Shown here: in pieces, positions 27,095 to 35,496 of the stretch
Layout of the letters: each line of letters begins with the position of its first letter
Numbering within the stretch: position 1 is the first letter of the stretch
Assembly (NCBI GenBank): GCA_002454425.1
Contig: DKIV01000024.1
Coordinates: 1 to 47,998 of the forward strand
Reading direction: 5' to 3'
Source of the DNA: Sphingobacteriaceae bacterium UBA6709
Lineage (GTDB): Bacteria > Bacteroidota > Bacteroidia > Sphingobacteriales > Sphingobacteriaceae
DNA length: 47,998 nucleotides
The notes under the pieces: model-generated
Databases searched by the model: none
What the model was told of the DNA's origin: nothing
Seen by the model: the letters and a program-made list of their open reading frames with translations, nothing else
Translations under genes and position numbers: made by a program

Positions 27095-27853
27095 ATGTTA
27101 CATAAAAAAGTAATACTGTTAACTGGCGGCGCTGACGGAATCGGTTGGTGTTGCGCCAAAGCATACCTTGCCGCCGGCGCTCGCGTTTGTATATTTGATA
27201 AGAATAATCTCTCGTCAGAGCAACATACGGAACTGCAAGCCTACGAATATATTTTCTTCCAGGGAGATGTAAGCAAGGAGGAAGATGTAGAAAATGTGGT
27301 ATCAGAAATTATAAGGAACTATGGACAGTTAGATGCGGTGCATAACAACGCTGCCGTTACTTCGCCCTCAAAGACCCTTGAGAATACGAGCATGGAGGAG
27401 TTTGATCTCATTATGAATGTTAACGTAAAAAGTATCTATCTAACCACTAAATACTGTCTTGAACATTTAAAAGCAATGAAGGGATGCATTCTAAACACAA
27501 GCTCTCTGGTTGGCGAAATAGGGCAAAACGATCATGCGGCATATGTAGCGAGTAAAGGAGCAGTAAATGCTCTAACAAAAGCCATGGCACTTGATTATAG
27601 TGCTTTTGGCATCAGGGTGAATGCGATATTGCCTGCGGCTATCAAAACCCGGGCGCTGGAAGTATGGCGCAATGAACAACAGGATCCGGAAGCTATAAGT
27701 TCCTATCTTGACAGATTGCAACCCTTAGGCCCCGCTCCTGACGGCAGCGTTATTGCCGACGTGGCGACCTTCCTGCTCAGCGATGCAGCCAGATTCGTCA
27801 CCGGGTGTATTATGCCGGTAAGCGGCGGCGCCGAATTGGGATACCGCTCGTAA
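27095..27853 (+). CDS. short-chain dehydrogenase/reductase (3-oxoacyl reductase-like)
   Basis: A 252-residue classical SDR: cofactor loop TGGADGIG, the NNAAV strand, catalytic Ser in NTSSL, Tyr-x-x-x-Lys in YVASK and the C-terminal VSGGAELG loop. It is cytosolic and the last gene of the second operon, 58 bp after GH29. By context it is a sugar (for example fucose) or keto-deoxy-sugar-acid dehydrogenase. A FabG-like fatty-acid role is possible by family but does not fit the neighbours. Convergent with the AraC gene at 27892. Confidence 0.87.
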   Translation: MLHKKVILLTGGADGIGWCCAKAYLAAGARVCIFDKNNLSSEQHTELQAYEYIFFQGDVSKEEDVENVVSEIIRNYGQLDAVHNNAAVTSPSKTLENTSMEEFDLIMNVNVKSIYLTTKYCLEHLKAMKGCILNTSSLVGEIGQNDHAAYVASKGAVNALTKAMALDYSAFGIRVNAILPAAIKTRALEVWRNEQQDPEAISSYLDRLQPLGPAPDGSVIADVATFLLSDAARFVTGCIMPVSGGAELGYRS

Positions 27854-27891
27854 TTAATAAGCGACACCAACTAGTGAACTGCTTTTAGAAA

Positions 27892-28725
27892 TCAATGCTT
27901 ATTAAAATAAGTTCTTGGAGATGTTCCCGAGAACTTGCGAAAATCTTTAATCAGGTGGTTATCGTCGCAGTAGCCATTATCAATAGCAATCTCCAACAAC
28001 TCTTTAGTTTCGCAATCCTGTAAATCTACATAGACATTGAGGAAGCGCTTAAGCAGAAGATAATTCTTGGGCGACATACCCAGATACTTTTTAAAATTAC
28101 GCTCAAGCCATTTATAGTTAAGCGTGCTCGGAAATGCATGTTGCAAATCTTTCACAGAAGATAGATTTCCCTTATTTATCTGCCGAAGTAAATCATTAAG
28201 AATTTGGGGATACTGACAAGGAACTACTTTTGATAAAAGAAGATCGTTAAGAACTTCAATTTTCAGCTCCAAAGTTGAAGCATGAAATAGCTTCTGTTCA
28301 AAGAGATGATAATCTCTTCCTAAAACTTCCGAAAGATTAAAAACGTTCTCTTTCTCAAAGCAGTTAACGCCAAGTCCGAACATATCGAAAAACGTCATCG
28401 GAGAAAAGCGAACAACAAGCATCTCTCTATTCGCGGAAGGACCTTCACAGTATACATTCTTTAAAACACCTCCACAGAACCACATCTTTTCCACGGCCTT
28501 TACTACACCATCAACAATAATGCTGGCTTGCGTGTCAGAGTTTAGCATGATTGTCAACACAGGAAAACCATCATTGAAAAAAAGTTGCTTTCCCTGAACA
28601 TCATCCTGCTTATAGAGATAATAGCCTTCCACATAATCTCTCAGATCCTGACGGACGCGGAAATGGCGAAGATAGCGTTTGTCTCCTGTGGCGATATGTT
28701 TAAAGAAGCTAATAGGCACAGCCAC
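27892..28725 (-). CDS. AraC-family regulator with DUF6597-like N-terminal domain
   Basis: A 277-residue regulator. The N-terminal half (about 15-130) resembles the DUF6597-type sensor (RDYVEGYYLYKQ.. , PVLTIMLN.. , WFCGGVLKN..). The C-terminal helix-turn-helix pair spans about 180-277 (LLEIAIDNGYCDDNHLIKDFRKFSGTSP). It is convergent with the SDR and divergent from the methionine aminopeptidase gene (28812), with 86 bp between them. Its target is unknown; the divergent region holds a 14-bp palindrome at 28776-28789. Confidence 0.87.
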   Translation of the reverse strand: MAVPISFFKHIATGDKRYLRHFRVRQDLRDYVEGYYLYKQDDVQGKQLFFNDGFPVLTIMLNSDTQASIIVDGVVKAVEKMWFCGGVLKNVYCEGPSANREMLVVRFSPMTFFDMFGLGVNCFEKENVFNLSEVLGRDYHLFEQKLFHASTLELKIEVLNDLLLSKVVPCQYPQILNDLLRQINKGNLSSVKDLQHAFPSTLNYKWLERNFKKYLGMSPKNYLLLKRFLNVYVDLQDCETKELLEIAIDNGYCDDNHLIKDFRKFSGTSPRTYFNKH

Positions 28726-28775
28726 AAAGGTAAGATTTATATCGGAATGTCTAAGTTATACTATCGGGCAGGGGC

Positions 28776-28789
28776 AGTACCTCGGTACT
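28776..28789. promoter_or_regulatory. palindrome in the AraC / map divergent region
   Basis: AGTACCTCGGTACT is AGTACC and GGTACT, perfect 6-bp inverted halves with a 2-bp spacer. It lies 22 bp before the methionine aminopeptidase start and 50 bp before the AraC start, a position where a dimeric regulator could act on both promoters. Confidence 0.35.
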
Positions 28790-28811
28790 TTTACAGCATA
28801 AGAAAGAACAC

Positions 28812-29567
28812 ATGTTAATACTTAATAACAACGACCTTGAGGGAATAAAAAAGATCAGTGAGATCGTAGCCCTGACTTTGAAACAGATGCAACAATATGC
28901 CTGCACAGGAATGAGCACGCTGGAGCTGGATAATTACGGTGGTCAGATACTAAGTTCATATGGAGCCCGATCAGCTCCCCGGCTTGTATACAATTTCCCA
29001 GGGTACTCTTGTATAAGTATAAACAATGAAATATGTCATGGAATACCCTCATCAAGAATTATTCAGGAGGGCGACTTACTGAATATCGACGTATCCGCGG
29101 AGTTAAACGGCTATTGGTCCGACAACGGAGCCTCCATGATTGTGGGAAAGGATATACACGTGCAAAAATCCCTTATTGATGCGTCGAAAGAAATCTTACA
29201 AAAGGCGATTCACAACATTAGCGCGGGTGTTAAGATCAGCGAAATAGGTGCGCTTATTGAACAGGAGGCCAAACGACGAGGATACAAAGTTATTAAAAAC
29301 CTTGCAGGCCATGGCGTCGGCGGGGCACTGCATGAGGAGCCTGATAATATTTTAAATTACAAGGATCGCTACGATCACCGACGCTTTCGCAAGAATTCCG
29401 TCATTGCTATTGAAACATTTATCAATACCCACTCAACCCTGGCCGTAGAAGCCGGCGATAGCTTCACCCTGGTAGGCAACAAAGGTGGTTTCGCCGCGCA
29501 GCATGAACATACGATCCTTGTGACCGACGCCACTCCTATCATTCTTACCAGCGCGAATGGAATCTAG
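28812..29567 (+). CDS. map: type I methionine aminopeptidase
   Basis: A 251-residue metallopeptidase that removes N-terminal Met from nascent proteins. The pita-bread fold shows all metal ligands: Asp93, Asp104, His167, Glu201 and Glu232, with His76 and His174 as substrate-binding residues. It has no extension, as in type Ia enzymes. It stands alone and not in the usual ribosomal-protein cluster, next to an AraC gene, so it may be an accessory copy. That is inference, since the rest of the genome is not visible. Confidence 0.9.
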   Translation: MLILNNNDLEGIKKISEIVALTLKQMQQYACTGMSTLELDNYGGQILSSYGARSAPRLVYNFPGYSCISINNEICHGIPSSRIIQEGDLLNIDVSAELNGYWSDNGASMIVGKDIHVQKSLIDASKEILQKAIHNISAGVKISEIGALIEQEAKRRGYKVIKNLAGHGVGGALHEEPDNILNYKDRYDHRRFRKNSVIAIETFINTHSTLAVEAGDSFTLVGNKGGFAAQHEHTILVTDATPIILTSANGI

Positions 29568-29611
29568 GATTAGTGAATTCAAAAGGCCGTATGTTCAAGT
29601 AGGTAATGAGC

Positions 29612-30307
29612 CTAAATGGTCTTCAAGTAGAGGCTCTGAACTTCCTCAGCGGAAAAGTCTTTACTTGGAAGATGTTGTACCAACTCGCCCTGTTTCATAA
29701 TTCCTATGTTTGTGGCCACGCTTACAGCATTGAAGATGTCGTGCGTGGCCATGAACACAGTCCTTCCTTCACTGCCCAACTGACGTACAATATTCGTAAA
29801 TTCCGCTGTAGCGATAGGATCCAGTCCGCTGGTTGGCTCATCTAACAAAAGAACCTTAGCATCTTTGGCCAGAGCGATGGCGATGCCCACTTTTTGTCGC
29901 ATTCCTTTTGAATATCCCTCCAGATTCTTCTCGTGCGCTGATTCCTGTAAACCCGTACGGTTAAGAAACCCGGCAAGCGTTGCTTTCGTGTAATTGAAGC
30001 CCGCGATCCTTGAAAAGAAATCCAGATTCTCTATCCCTGTCATATTGGGGTAGAGCAATACCGTTTCGGGGATGTACGCCAAATGCCGCTTGATCTTCTG
30101 AGGCTGCTCTGTTACTGAAATATTGTTAATAAACGCGTCCCCACCAGAGGCCTTCAGCAGTCCCAGCAGGATATTGATGGTAGTACTCTTCCCGGCGCCG
30201 TTCTGGCCGAGCAAAGCGAAGATTTCCCCGCTGCCTACTTCGAGGTTCAGCGACTTCAGCGCCGTTAATTCATTGTATTTTTTATGAAGATTGACCGTTC
30301 TTAACAT
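29612..30307 (-). CDS. ABC transporter ATP-binding protein
   Basis: A 231-residue nucleotide-binding domain of an ABC-2 exporter. Walker A GQNGAGKST (about 34-42), signature YSKGMRQK (about 133-140) in place of the canonical LSGGQ, Walker B VLLLDEPTSGLD (about 152-163) and the H-loop in ATHD. It is cytosolic and pairs with the two DUF3526 permeases upstream; its start overlaps the stop end of the second permease by 26 bp, so translation is coupled. Substrate unknown. The arrangement resembles exporters of the NatA/NosF or bacteriocin-immunity kind. Confidence 0.9.
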   Translation of the reverse strand: MLRTVNLHKKYNELTALKSLNLEVGSGEIFALLGQNGAGKSTTINILLGLLKASGGDAFINNISVTEQPQKIKRHLAYIPETVLLYPNMTGIENLDFFSRIAGFNYTKATLAGFLNRTGLQESAHEKNLEGYSKGMRQKVGIAIALAKDAKVLLLDEPTSGLDPIATAEFTNIVRQLGSEGRTVFMATHDIFNAVSVATNIGIMKQGELVQHLPSKDFSAEEVQSLYLKTI

Positions 30308-31646
30308 AGGGCTTTGTATTTTTCCGGGTTAACAAAAAGAGTAAAACAATAAAAAGAAGATATGGCAGGAATAGCTGCGCCAGAGTAACCTTGTCAGTAT
30401 CGCGAAACTCCTCAACAGTTTGCTTACTCCAATCCACAGCATCGGCATTCTTCTTGGAGAAAATATATGGGTAGAAGAAGAGGCGCTTCATCTCGTGAAA
30501 CCTTTTCAATGCCTGAGCATAATTCAGATGATTATCCATGCCAGTCCCAGCTATTTCACTTGATACCAACTGGGTGTGAACATTGGGTAGAAAATAACTT
30601 AAAAACACTGCCGCGTTATTGCGCTGTCTCATCTTCTGATCATAACGATCGGCAGCTTCTGCTGATTCCATATCCCCGGCATGTTGCATAGCATAATACC
30701 ATATGTAGGACGAGGTTTCGCTTTCGGCCACGGTATATTTTTGAAACTGAGGATAGGCCTTGTAGAATTGAGCCATAGTGGGAGCTTTAGCTTCATCCCA
30801 TTTGTTGTGATAACCTTCGCGTTGCTTTATCTGCGCCTGAAGACTTTCCTTCACAGGATATATCTTCTGAATAATTATGTTAAAAGTCATCGGAACGATA
30901 AAGTTCATACAAACCCATATCACCACTAACGTTAAAGCATTTTGAGCGGAAGACCTCTGATAGGAAATAATCCAGCGACACAGCATGAACCAGAAAGAAA
31001 TGTACAACCAACCGGCAAGGAAAAATGCTCCCAAATTAAAGTCGAGAGGCAAATGAATCCAGAGAACAGCGATAAAGAGCAACGCGACATAGACGATGTT
31101 AATAGCAAGATAACGAACTAACAACCTGGCATTAACTACCTTTTCAACATTTCCACTCTGTATGGAAAGCAGCTTCCAAATACCTCTCTCCTGATCTTCA
31201 GAAATGATGTTGTAACAAAAAGTGATGATCACCAGCGGAAAGAGAAAGATCAACACAAAGCTGAAATCAAAATTACCTACAGCAGCGTTGGCAGGGTTGT
31301 AGAAGTCGGAATTATGTTTCTGCTCTTCTAAATTACGAATAGTAACACTCTGAATCGAGGGATTCAAATCCCGCATTCCTATATTCAGTGCCGCGATCCT
31401 GGGGGTAGCATCAACGAAGTTAAATTTCAGATAATACAAGAGCAATCCCATGTTATCAGGATGTAAAGCAACATTCTTCTTTATACTTTGCTGCTGATAA
31501 TCTGCACTTGCTGTAATCACAGACTCGTTTCTGTCAAGGAATTTCTTCCCCGTATAAATCGCGCATAATCCCGCGACCAGCAATGTAAAAAGGGCAATGA
31601 GATATCCCTTATTACGCAAGAACTGTTTAAATATATACGCCTTCAT
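30282..31646 (-). CDS. ABC-2 permease, DUF3526 type (second)
   Basis: A 454-residue membrane protein with a first helix at about 13-32, a long extracytoplasmic loop (about 35-125) and five to six later helices (about 127-150, 180-205, 210-235, 245-265, 425-445). The large loop and sequence EDQERGIWKLLSIQSG match DUF3526 permeases. Its ATG follows the TAG of the preceding permease with no gap (minus strand TAGATG at 31649-31644), so the two should be made in fixed ratio. It would form a heterodimeric channel with that protein, powered by the ATPase. Confidence 0.82.
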   Translation of the reverse strand: MKAYIFKQFLRNKGYLIALFTLLVAGLCAIYTGKKFLDRNESVITASADYQQQSIKKNVALHPDNMGLLLYYLKFNFVDATPRIAALNIGMRDLNPSIQSVTIRNLEEQKHNSDFYNPANAAVGNFDFSFVLIFLFPLVIITFCYNIISEDQERGIWKLLSIQSGNVEKVVNARLLVRYLAINIVYVALLFIAVLWIHLPLDFNLGAFFLAGWLYISFWFMLCRWIISYQRSSAQNALTLVVIWVCMNFIVPMTFNIIIQKIYPVKESLQAQIKQREGYHNKWDEAKAPTMAQFYKAYPQFQKYTVAESETSSYIWYYAMQHAGDMESAEAADRYDQKMRQRNNAAVFLSYFLPNVHTQLVSSEIAGTGMDNHLNYAQALKRFHEMKRLFFYPYIFSKKNADAVDWSKQTVEEFRDTDKVTLAQLFLPYLLFIVLLFLLTRKNTKPYVKNGQSS

Positions 31647-33083
31647 CTATATCAGTTGTAATTTTTTAGCGGTGAACTCAACTAGAGCGCATGATACTAT
31701 CAACCAAAGCGCCAAAGCCAAAATTGAAACACATTGTTGAGCAATGCTGTATTTTAGGGGGACAAAAGAGTAATGAAAATCAGGAAACTCCTGCCAGTTA
31801 CTTTTGCTAATGATAGCTGGTTCCTTTCCTTTAACATTACTGATGTGCTCAATCTGTAAATTATTCATGTGCTGCGCCAACTTATATCGATACCGCTCAG
31901 CTTGTAATTGAAATTCAGCGTAGGCCTGGTAGTCAGTTCCTGAGGCTGACATAGAAAGGCTCCTGATAGAAATCGCGGGGTTTATAAAGCCGAACAAGTC
32001 TGTAAGCCTCTGTTGACGATTATATTGTTCGTGTAGCGATCGCAAGTGGTCGGCATAAATAGCAGCGCTAATCCGCTCACCTTCTTTCATTATGATCCCT
32101 CCGTAATTAATCGGAAGTTCGTCTGTTGTCTTTACATGGTACTTAGCCAGAAGAGAATCTTTTATATGCTTAAAATGCGGATCGTCCGGATTATGACTGT
32201 CGCCTACTTTTAACACATCGCGTTCTACCTCAGTCTCAAATGCTACTCTTGAAGGTGTAGGATATATATTTTGCGCCGCGAACTGAATGATCTTCGGTAA
32301 AAACAATATCAGCAATAGCCAACAACCAATAAGGCTTACCAGTGCCATGGTCGCGTTACGACTGATTGCTGAAATTACCACAGTGATACTGCTTACGAAG
32401 AAATAGAATGCCATATAGGCCGGCAGTAAAAGTAATAAGCGAATCAATACATCGCTCCAGCCTACCACATTCAATAAGGTTGTCGCAACGAAAACTACCG
32501 GGAACAAAGGCAGCAGGAACAAGAGCGAGAATTGCCATAATCCGATAACTTTTCCCCACAAAATAGTCCTGGAAGAAAGTCCCTGTACATTCAGCAACTT
32601 CAAGGTGGCATCTTCTCTTTCCCTGGCGACGAGCCCGAAGCCTAAAAACAGAAGAATTAAAGGAACAATGGTTTGTAAAATGAAAGCGCTCGTGAAGGAT
32701 CCGAAACGAACCAGGGTTCCAGAGCTCCCAGCCTCTGAAAGGTTAGCGGTATTTTGCTTATGCGCCTCCAGAAAAATCACATTTCCCAAAAAGTCATCCA
32801 GTCCTACATCGAATATTTGCAAAGGATGCGCTAACCGAAACACCAGATATCCATAATGAGCCATACGATGCGGATGCTTATCCGGCCGACTTTCCCAGTT
32901 TTTACGGGTCTCCTGACGATATTCTTCAACACTTGCTCTGCTATCGGAATATTTGGAAAAAGCTACTACAATACTCGCAATAGAAAATAGTAGCACAACA
33001 ATCACTATCACCCGACTCAGTCTTTCCCTAAACAGATCTTTACGGGTTTTGCGAATAATTAAGGACAATGTTGAAATGGACAT
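31647..33083 (-). CDS. ABC-2 permease, DUF3526 type (first)
   Basis: A 478-residue membrane protein with about six helices (about 23-42, 140-160, 180-205, 212-240, 250-270, 450-470) and a large loop after the first helix. EREDATLKLLNVQG corresponds to EDQERGIWKLLSIQSG in the next permease, marking them as paralogues. It is the promoter-proximal gene of the minus-strand ABC operon (permease, permease, ATPase). An 18-bp perfect inverted repeat lies about 75 bp upstream. Confidence 0.82.
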   Translation of the reverse strand: MSISTLSLIIRKTRKDLFRERLSRVIVIVVLLFSIASIVVAFSKYSDSRASVEEYRQETRKNWESRPDKHPHRMAHYGYLVFRLAHPLQIFDVGLDDFLGNVIFLEAHKQNTANLSEAGSSGTLVRFGSFTSAFILQTIVPLILLFLGFGLVAREREDATLKLLNVQGLSSRTILWGKVIGLWQFSLLFLLPLFPVVFVATTLLNVVGWSDVLIRLLLLLPAYMAFYFFVSSITVVISAISRNATMALVSLIGCWLLLILFLPKIIQFAAQNIYPTPSRVAFETEVERDVLKVGDSHNPDDPHFKHIKDSLLAKYHVKTTDELPINYGGIIMKEGERISAAIYADHLRSLHEQYNRQQRLTDLFGFINPAISIRSLSMSASGTDYQAYAEFQLQAERYRYKLAQHMNNLQIEHISNVKGKEPAIISKSNWQEFPDFHYSFVPLKYSIAQQCVSILALALWLIVSCALVEFTAKKLQLI

Positions 33084-33411
33084 ATCATTTACCGATTAAA
33101 GGGTAGCGAAATAGCAAATAGAGAATGGCCTCTTTTAACTATCGCCGCAAATTCTCATACGTGAAATCACGTATAAGTTTCGGCAAACTTAATGCAACAT
33201 TGTTTATTTATCAAATAAAAATAGATATTAATTTGTGGTGACGCGAAAAATAAGCTTGTCTGTAGAAGACATAATCAGCTGCGAAGGGAACAGCAAGAAC
33301 AGCCACTAAACCCTACAAATCAGACTGTTAAAACACTAAACCAGCTACGGAAAAACCTCACTTTAAATTCGATATAAAAGTCAGCGAGCTTTTGCTCATC
33401 CTGTTAATGCC
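33084..33411. other. intergenic region upstream of the ABC operon
   Basis: A 328-bp stretch without a gene. It holds the promoter of the ABC operon and an operator-like inverted repeat at 33157-33174, then about 200 bp with no recognisable element up to the methyltransferase stop. Confidence 0.5.
33157..33174. promoter_or_regulatory. 18-bp inverted repeat, candidate operator of the ABC operon
   Basis: ATACGTGA, AA, TCACGTAT: two perfect 8-bp half-sites with a 2-bp spacer, about 75-90 bp before the ATG of the first permease. Size and spacing suit a TetR-, GntR- or PadR-type dimer. No such regulator is encoded next to the operon. Confidence 0.55.
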
Positions 33412-34041
33412 TTATTGCTTTTTAGCCATAAAATGAATAACGCACCCTGTTCCCTGATGATACAGCCCTTCATGAAGTTGAATCATTTCCTCAGTGATAA
33501 AATCAAATGAAAACCCTTCAAAGTCATGTTGTAATTCTTCTATTGAGAAGAGATCTTCAATATTAGCAGGCCCTCCCACAGCAGGGTTAGCAGTCCTGAA
33601 GGCTAAATGATCTTTACTATACGCTTCGAAGATCACGACGCCGCCCGGCTTCAGAAGCTTGACAAGTTTTTGATGATATTCCGATTTAATACTGGCAGGA
33701 AAATGAGCGAAGATCAGTATCAATGCATCAAAACTAGCTGCTTGATAATCCAAGTCAGGTAACTGTCCAACCAAATATTCTAAAGACACTTGATTCTTTT
33801 CAGCCAGCTGTAGCGCCTTCCGCCTACCCTCATCGCTAATATCAAAAGCATATACATCCCATCCCTGCGTGGCCGCGAATACCGCATTCCGACCCTCTCC
33901 CTCAGCAGCAAACAGTGCCTTGCCAGGCTCCAATACTCTAAGCTGATCTTTCAGAAAATTATTGGGGTCAACACCATATGCATATTCAGAATGACGATAT
34001 CTGTCATTCCATCGATTTAACCATTCATCATTAATCATCAC
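33412..34041 (-). CDS. class I SAM-dependent methyltransferase (TehB-like)
   Basis: A 209-residue Rossmann-type methyltransferase. Motif I is ALFAAEGEGRNAVFAA (about 43-58), motif II is VYAFDIS with the acidic residue that binds the ribose, and motif IV is FDALILIFAHF. Length and order fit TehB/UbiG-like small-molecule or metalloid methyltransferases. It is cytosolic. The ABC operon lies 328 bp downstream on the same strand, so it is probably a separate unit. Substrate unknown. Confidence 0.85.
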   Translation of the reverse strand: MMINDEWLNRWNDRYRHSEYAYGVDPNNFLKDQLRVLEPGKALFAAEGEGRNAVFAATQGWDVYAFDISDEGRRKALQLAEKNQVSLEYLVGQLPDLDYQAASFDALILIFAHFPASIKSEYHQKLVKLLKPGGVVIFEAYSKDHLAFRTANPAVGGPANIEDLFSIEELQHDFEGFSFDFITEEMIQLHEGLYHQGTGCVIHFMAKKQ

Positions 34042-34471
34042 TTAGGTATTTAATAAATAGCGGAAGATGAGAATTTCTTTGACACGCTTAATATTTACGT
34101 TCTAATTTTACTCAACTCAGAAATTTAAACCGTCATTATAAAACGCGTTGACTATCATTAATTAGCAACATCTTGAACAAGTGGCACCTTGCTAGTTCCG
34201 CCAGGCTTATCGTTTTCCTTCTTTTTGTAGCGCTCTAAGTACTCCAAATCAACCCATCTAAGTTCCAAAAGAAAAATCATCTGTTTTTCGGCATTGCGAC
34301 AAGAGAAAAAAGTAAATTACACTTCCAAAAACAGCAAAAAAAGTAAATTTAGCCGATTTAAATCCAAATTAAATTAATTCATCTTTTATTTTGAAATTTG
34401 ATAAGCAAAAACATCTACCCACAATCAAATGAAAAGCGATCATATTAGACGCTTTATGAAAAGAAAAGAAT
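34042..34471. other. intergenic region with a small minus-strand ORF remnant
   Basis: A 430-bp region between the divergent methyltransferase and mesX. It holds a 40-codon minus-strand frame (34158-34280), a duplicated AAAAAGTAAATT word about 32 bp apart near 34306-34350, and AT-rich DNA that should contain the mesX promoter. A small hairpin (AAAGCG 34433-34438 with CGCTTT 34450-34455) lies 16 bp before the mesX ATG. Confidence 0.45.
34158..34280 (-). pseudogene. short ORF, possible gene remnant
   Basis: A minus-strand frame of 40 codons that stays open 18 codons further upstream of its ATG without another start. Its residues are charged and patterned (ELRWVDLEYLERYKKK) like a real helical C-terminus, followed by a polar tail. 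I do not recognise a family. It could be the tail of a lost gene or a small protein. Confidence 0.3.
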
Positions 34472-35470
34472 ATGGAAAACAGCCATACAGCAATCAATAC
34501 CGATTTTACGTTCACGCTAGAGAGCATTTATTTCAATGAGGACTATATTCCGTCCAACAGTACACGAACAACAACCAACTTTGCCAACTTAGCAAGAGGA
34601 ACAAGTCGTCAGGAAAACTTGCGCAACACGATTAATATGATTAACAATCGTTTTAACAGCCTGGCGAACTGGGATAATCCTAACAATGATCGCTATTCAA
34701 TTGAATTAGAAATCGTTTCTGTTGATATAGACATTGATGGCAGTGGTAGAACATTCCCCTCGATTGAGATTTTAAAAACCCATATTATCGATCATAAAAC
34801 AGGCAAACGCATTGAAGGTATTGTTGGAAATAACTTCTCTTCTTACGTTCGCGATTATGATTTTAGCGTATTGCTGTTAGAGCATAACAAGGGGAAAGAC
34901 CGCTTTAGCATTCCTGATAATTTCGGCGAACTACACGGCAATATATTTAAGCATTTTATAAATTCAGAAAGTTATAAAATGCACTTCGGCAAACCACCGG
35001 TTATATGTTTGAGTGTATCAGACAATAAAACTTATAACCGTACAGGGAACAATCACCCGATATTAGGTTTTGAATACCATCCCAACGAGTCTTCTTTAAC
35101 AGAACAGTATTTCAAGAAAATGGGCCTACAGGTTCGCTATTTTATGCCGCCTAATAGCGTTGCTCCCTTCACCTTTTTCTTCGTTGGCGACTTACTAGCT
35201 GATTATACAAACCTTGAATTGATCAGCACCATCAGTACAATGGAAACATTCCAAAAGATTTATAGACCTGAAATTTATAATGCCAATGCTGTTGCAGGAC
35301 TTTGCTATAAGCCTAGCTTGAAAAATCAGGATCACTCTTTAACAAAGATTGTATATAACCGCGAAGAGCGCAGCCAGTTAGCAATTGAGCAAGGTCGGTT
35401 TGCTGAAAAACATTTTATTAAGCCAAACAAGAGTGTGTTAGAGCAGTGGTCTGCCAATTTCGCTCTTTAA
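34472..35470 (+). CDS. mesX: DUF1852 protein, partner of MesD methionine synthase
   Basis: A 332-residue DUF1852 protein. The family was named MesX because it is needed together with the core methionine synthase MesD for oxygen-dependent, folate-independent methionine synthesis. DUF1852 covers the full length, and there is no signal peptide. The mesD gene follows 26 bp after its stop, on the same strand, which is the conserved arrangement. Exact chemistry of MesX (possibly making the methyl donor) is not established. Codon use looks more AT-rich than in the carbohydrate locus. Confidence 0.88.
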   Translation: MENSHTAINTDFTFTLESIYFNEDYIPSNSTRTTTNFANLARGTSRQENLRNTINMINNRFNSLANWDNPNNDRYSIELEIVSVDIDIDGSGRTFPSIEILKTHIIDHKTGKRIEGIVGNNFSSYVRDYDFSVLLLEHNKGKDRFSIPDNFGELHGNIFKHFINSESYKMHFGKPPVICLSVSDNKTYNRTGNNHPILGFEYHPNESSLTEQYFKKMGLQVRYFMPPNSVAPFTFFFVGDLLADYTNLELISTISTMETFQKIYRPEIYNANAVAGLCYKPSLKNQDHSLTKIVYNREERSQLAIEQGRFAEKHFIKPNKSVLEQWSANFAL

Positions 35471-35496
35471 TCGATACATCTTTAAAACTACTTACT

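Noticed and set aside
34281..34471. SAM riboswitch upstream of mesX
   Set aside because: Only a 6-bp hairpin is visible; no SAM-I or SAM-II core pattern could be recognised.
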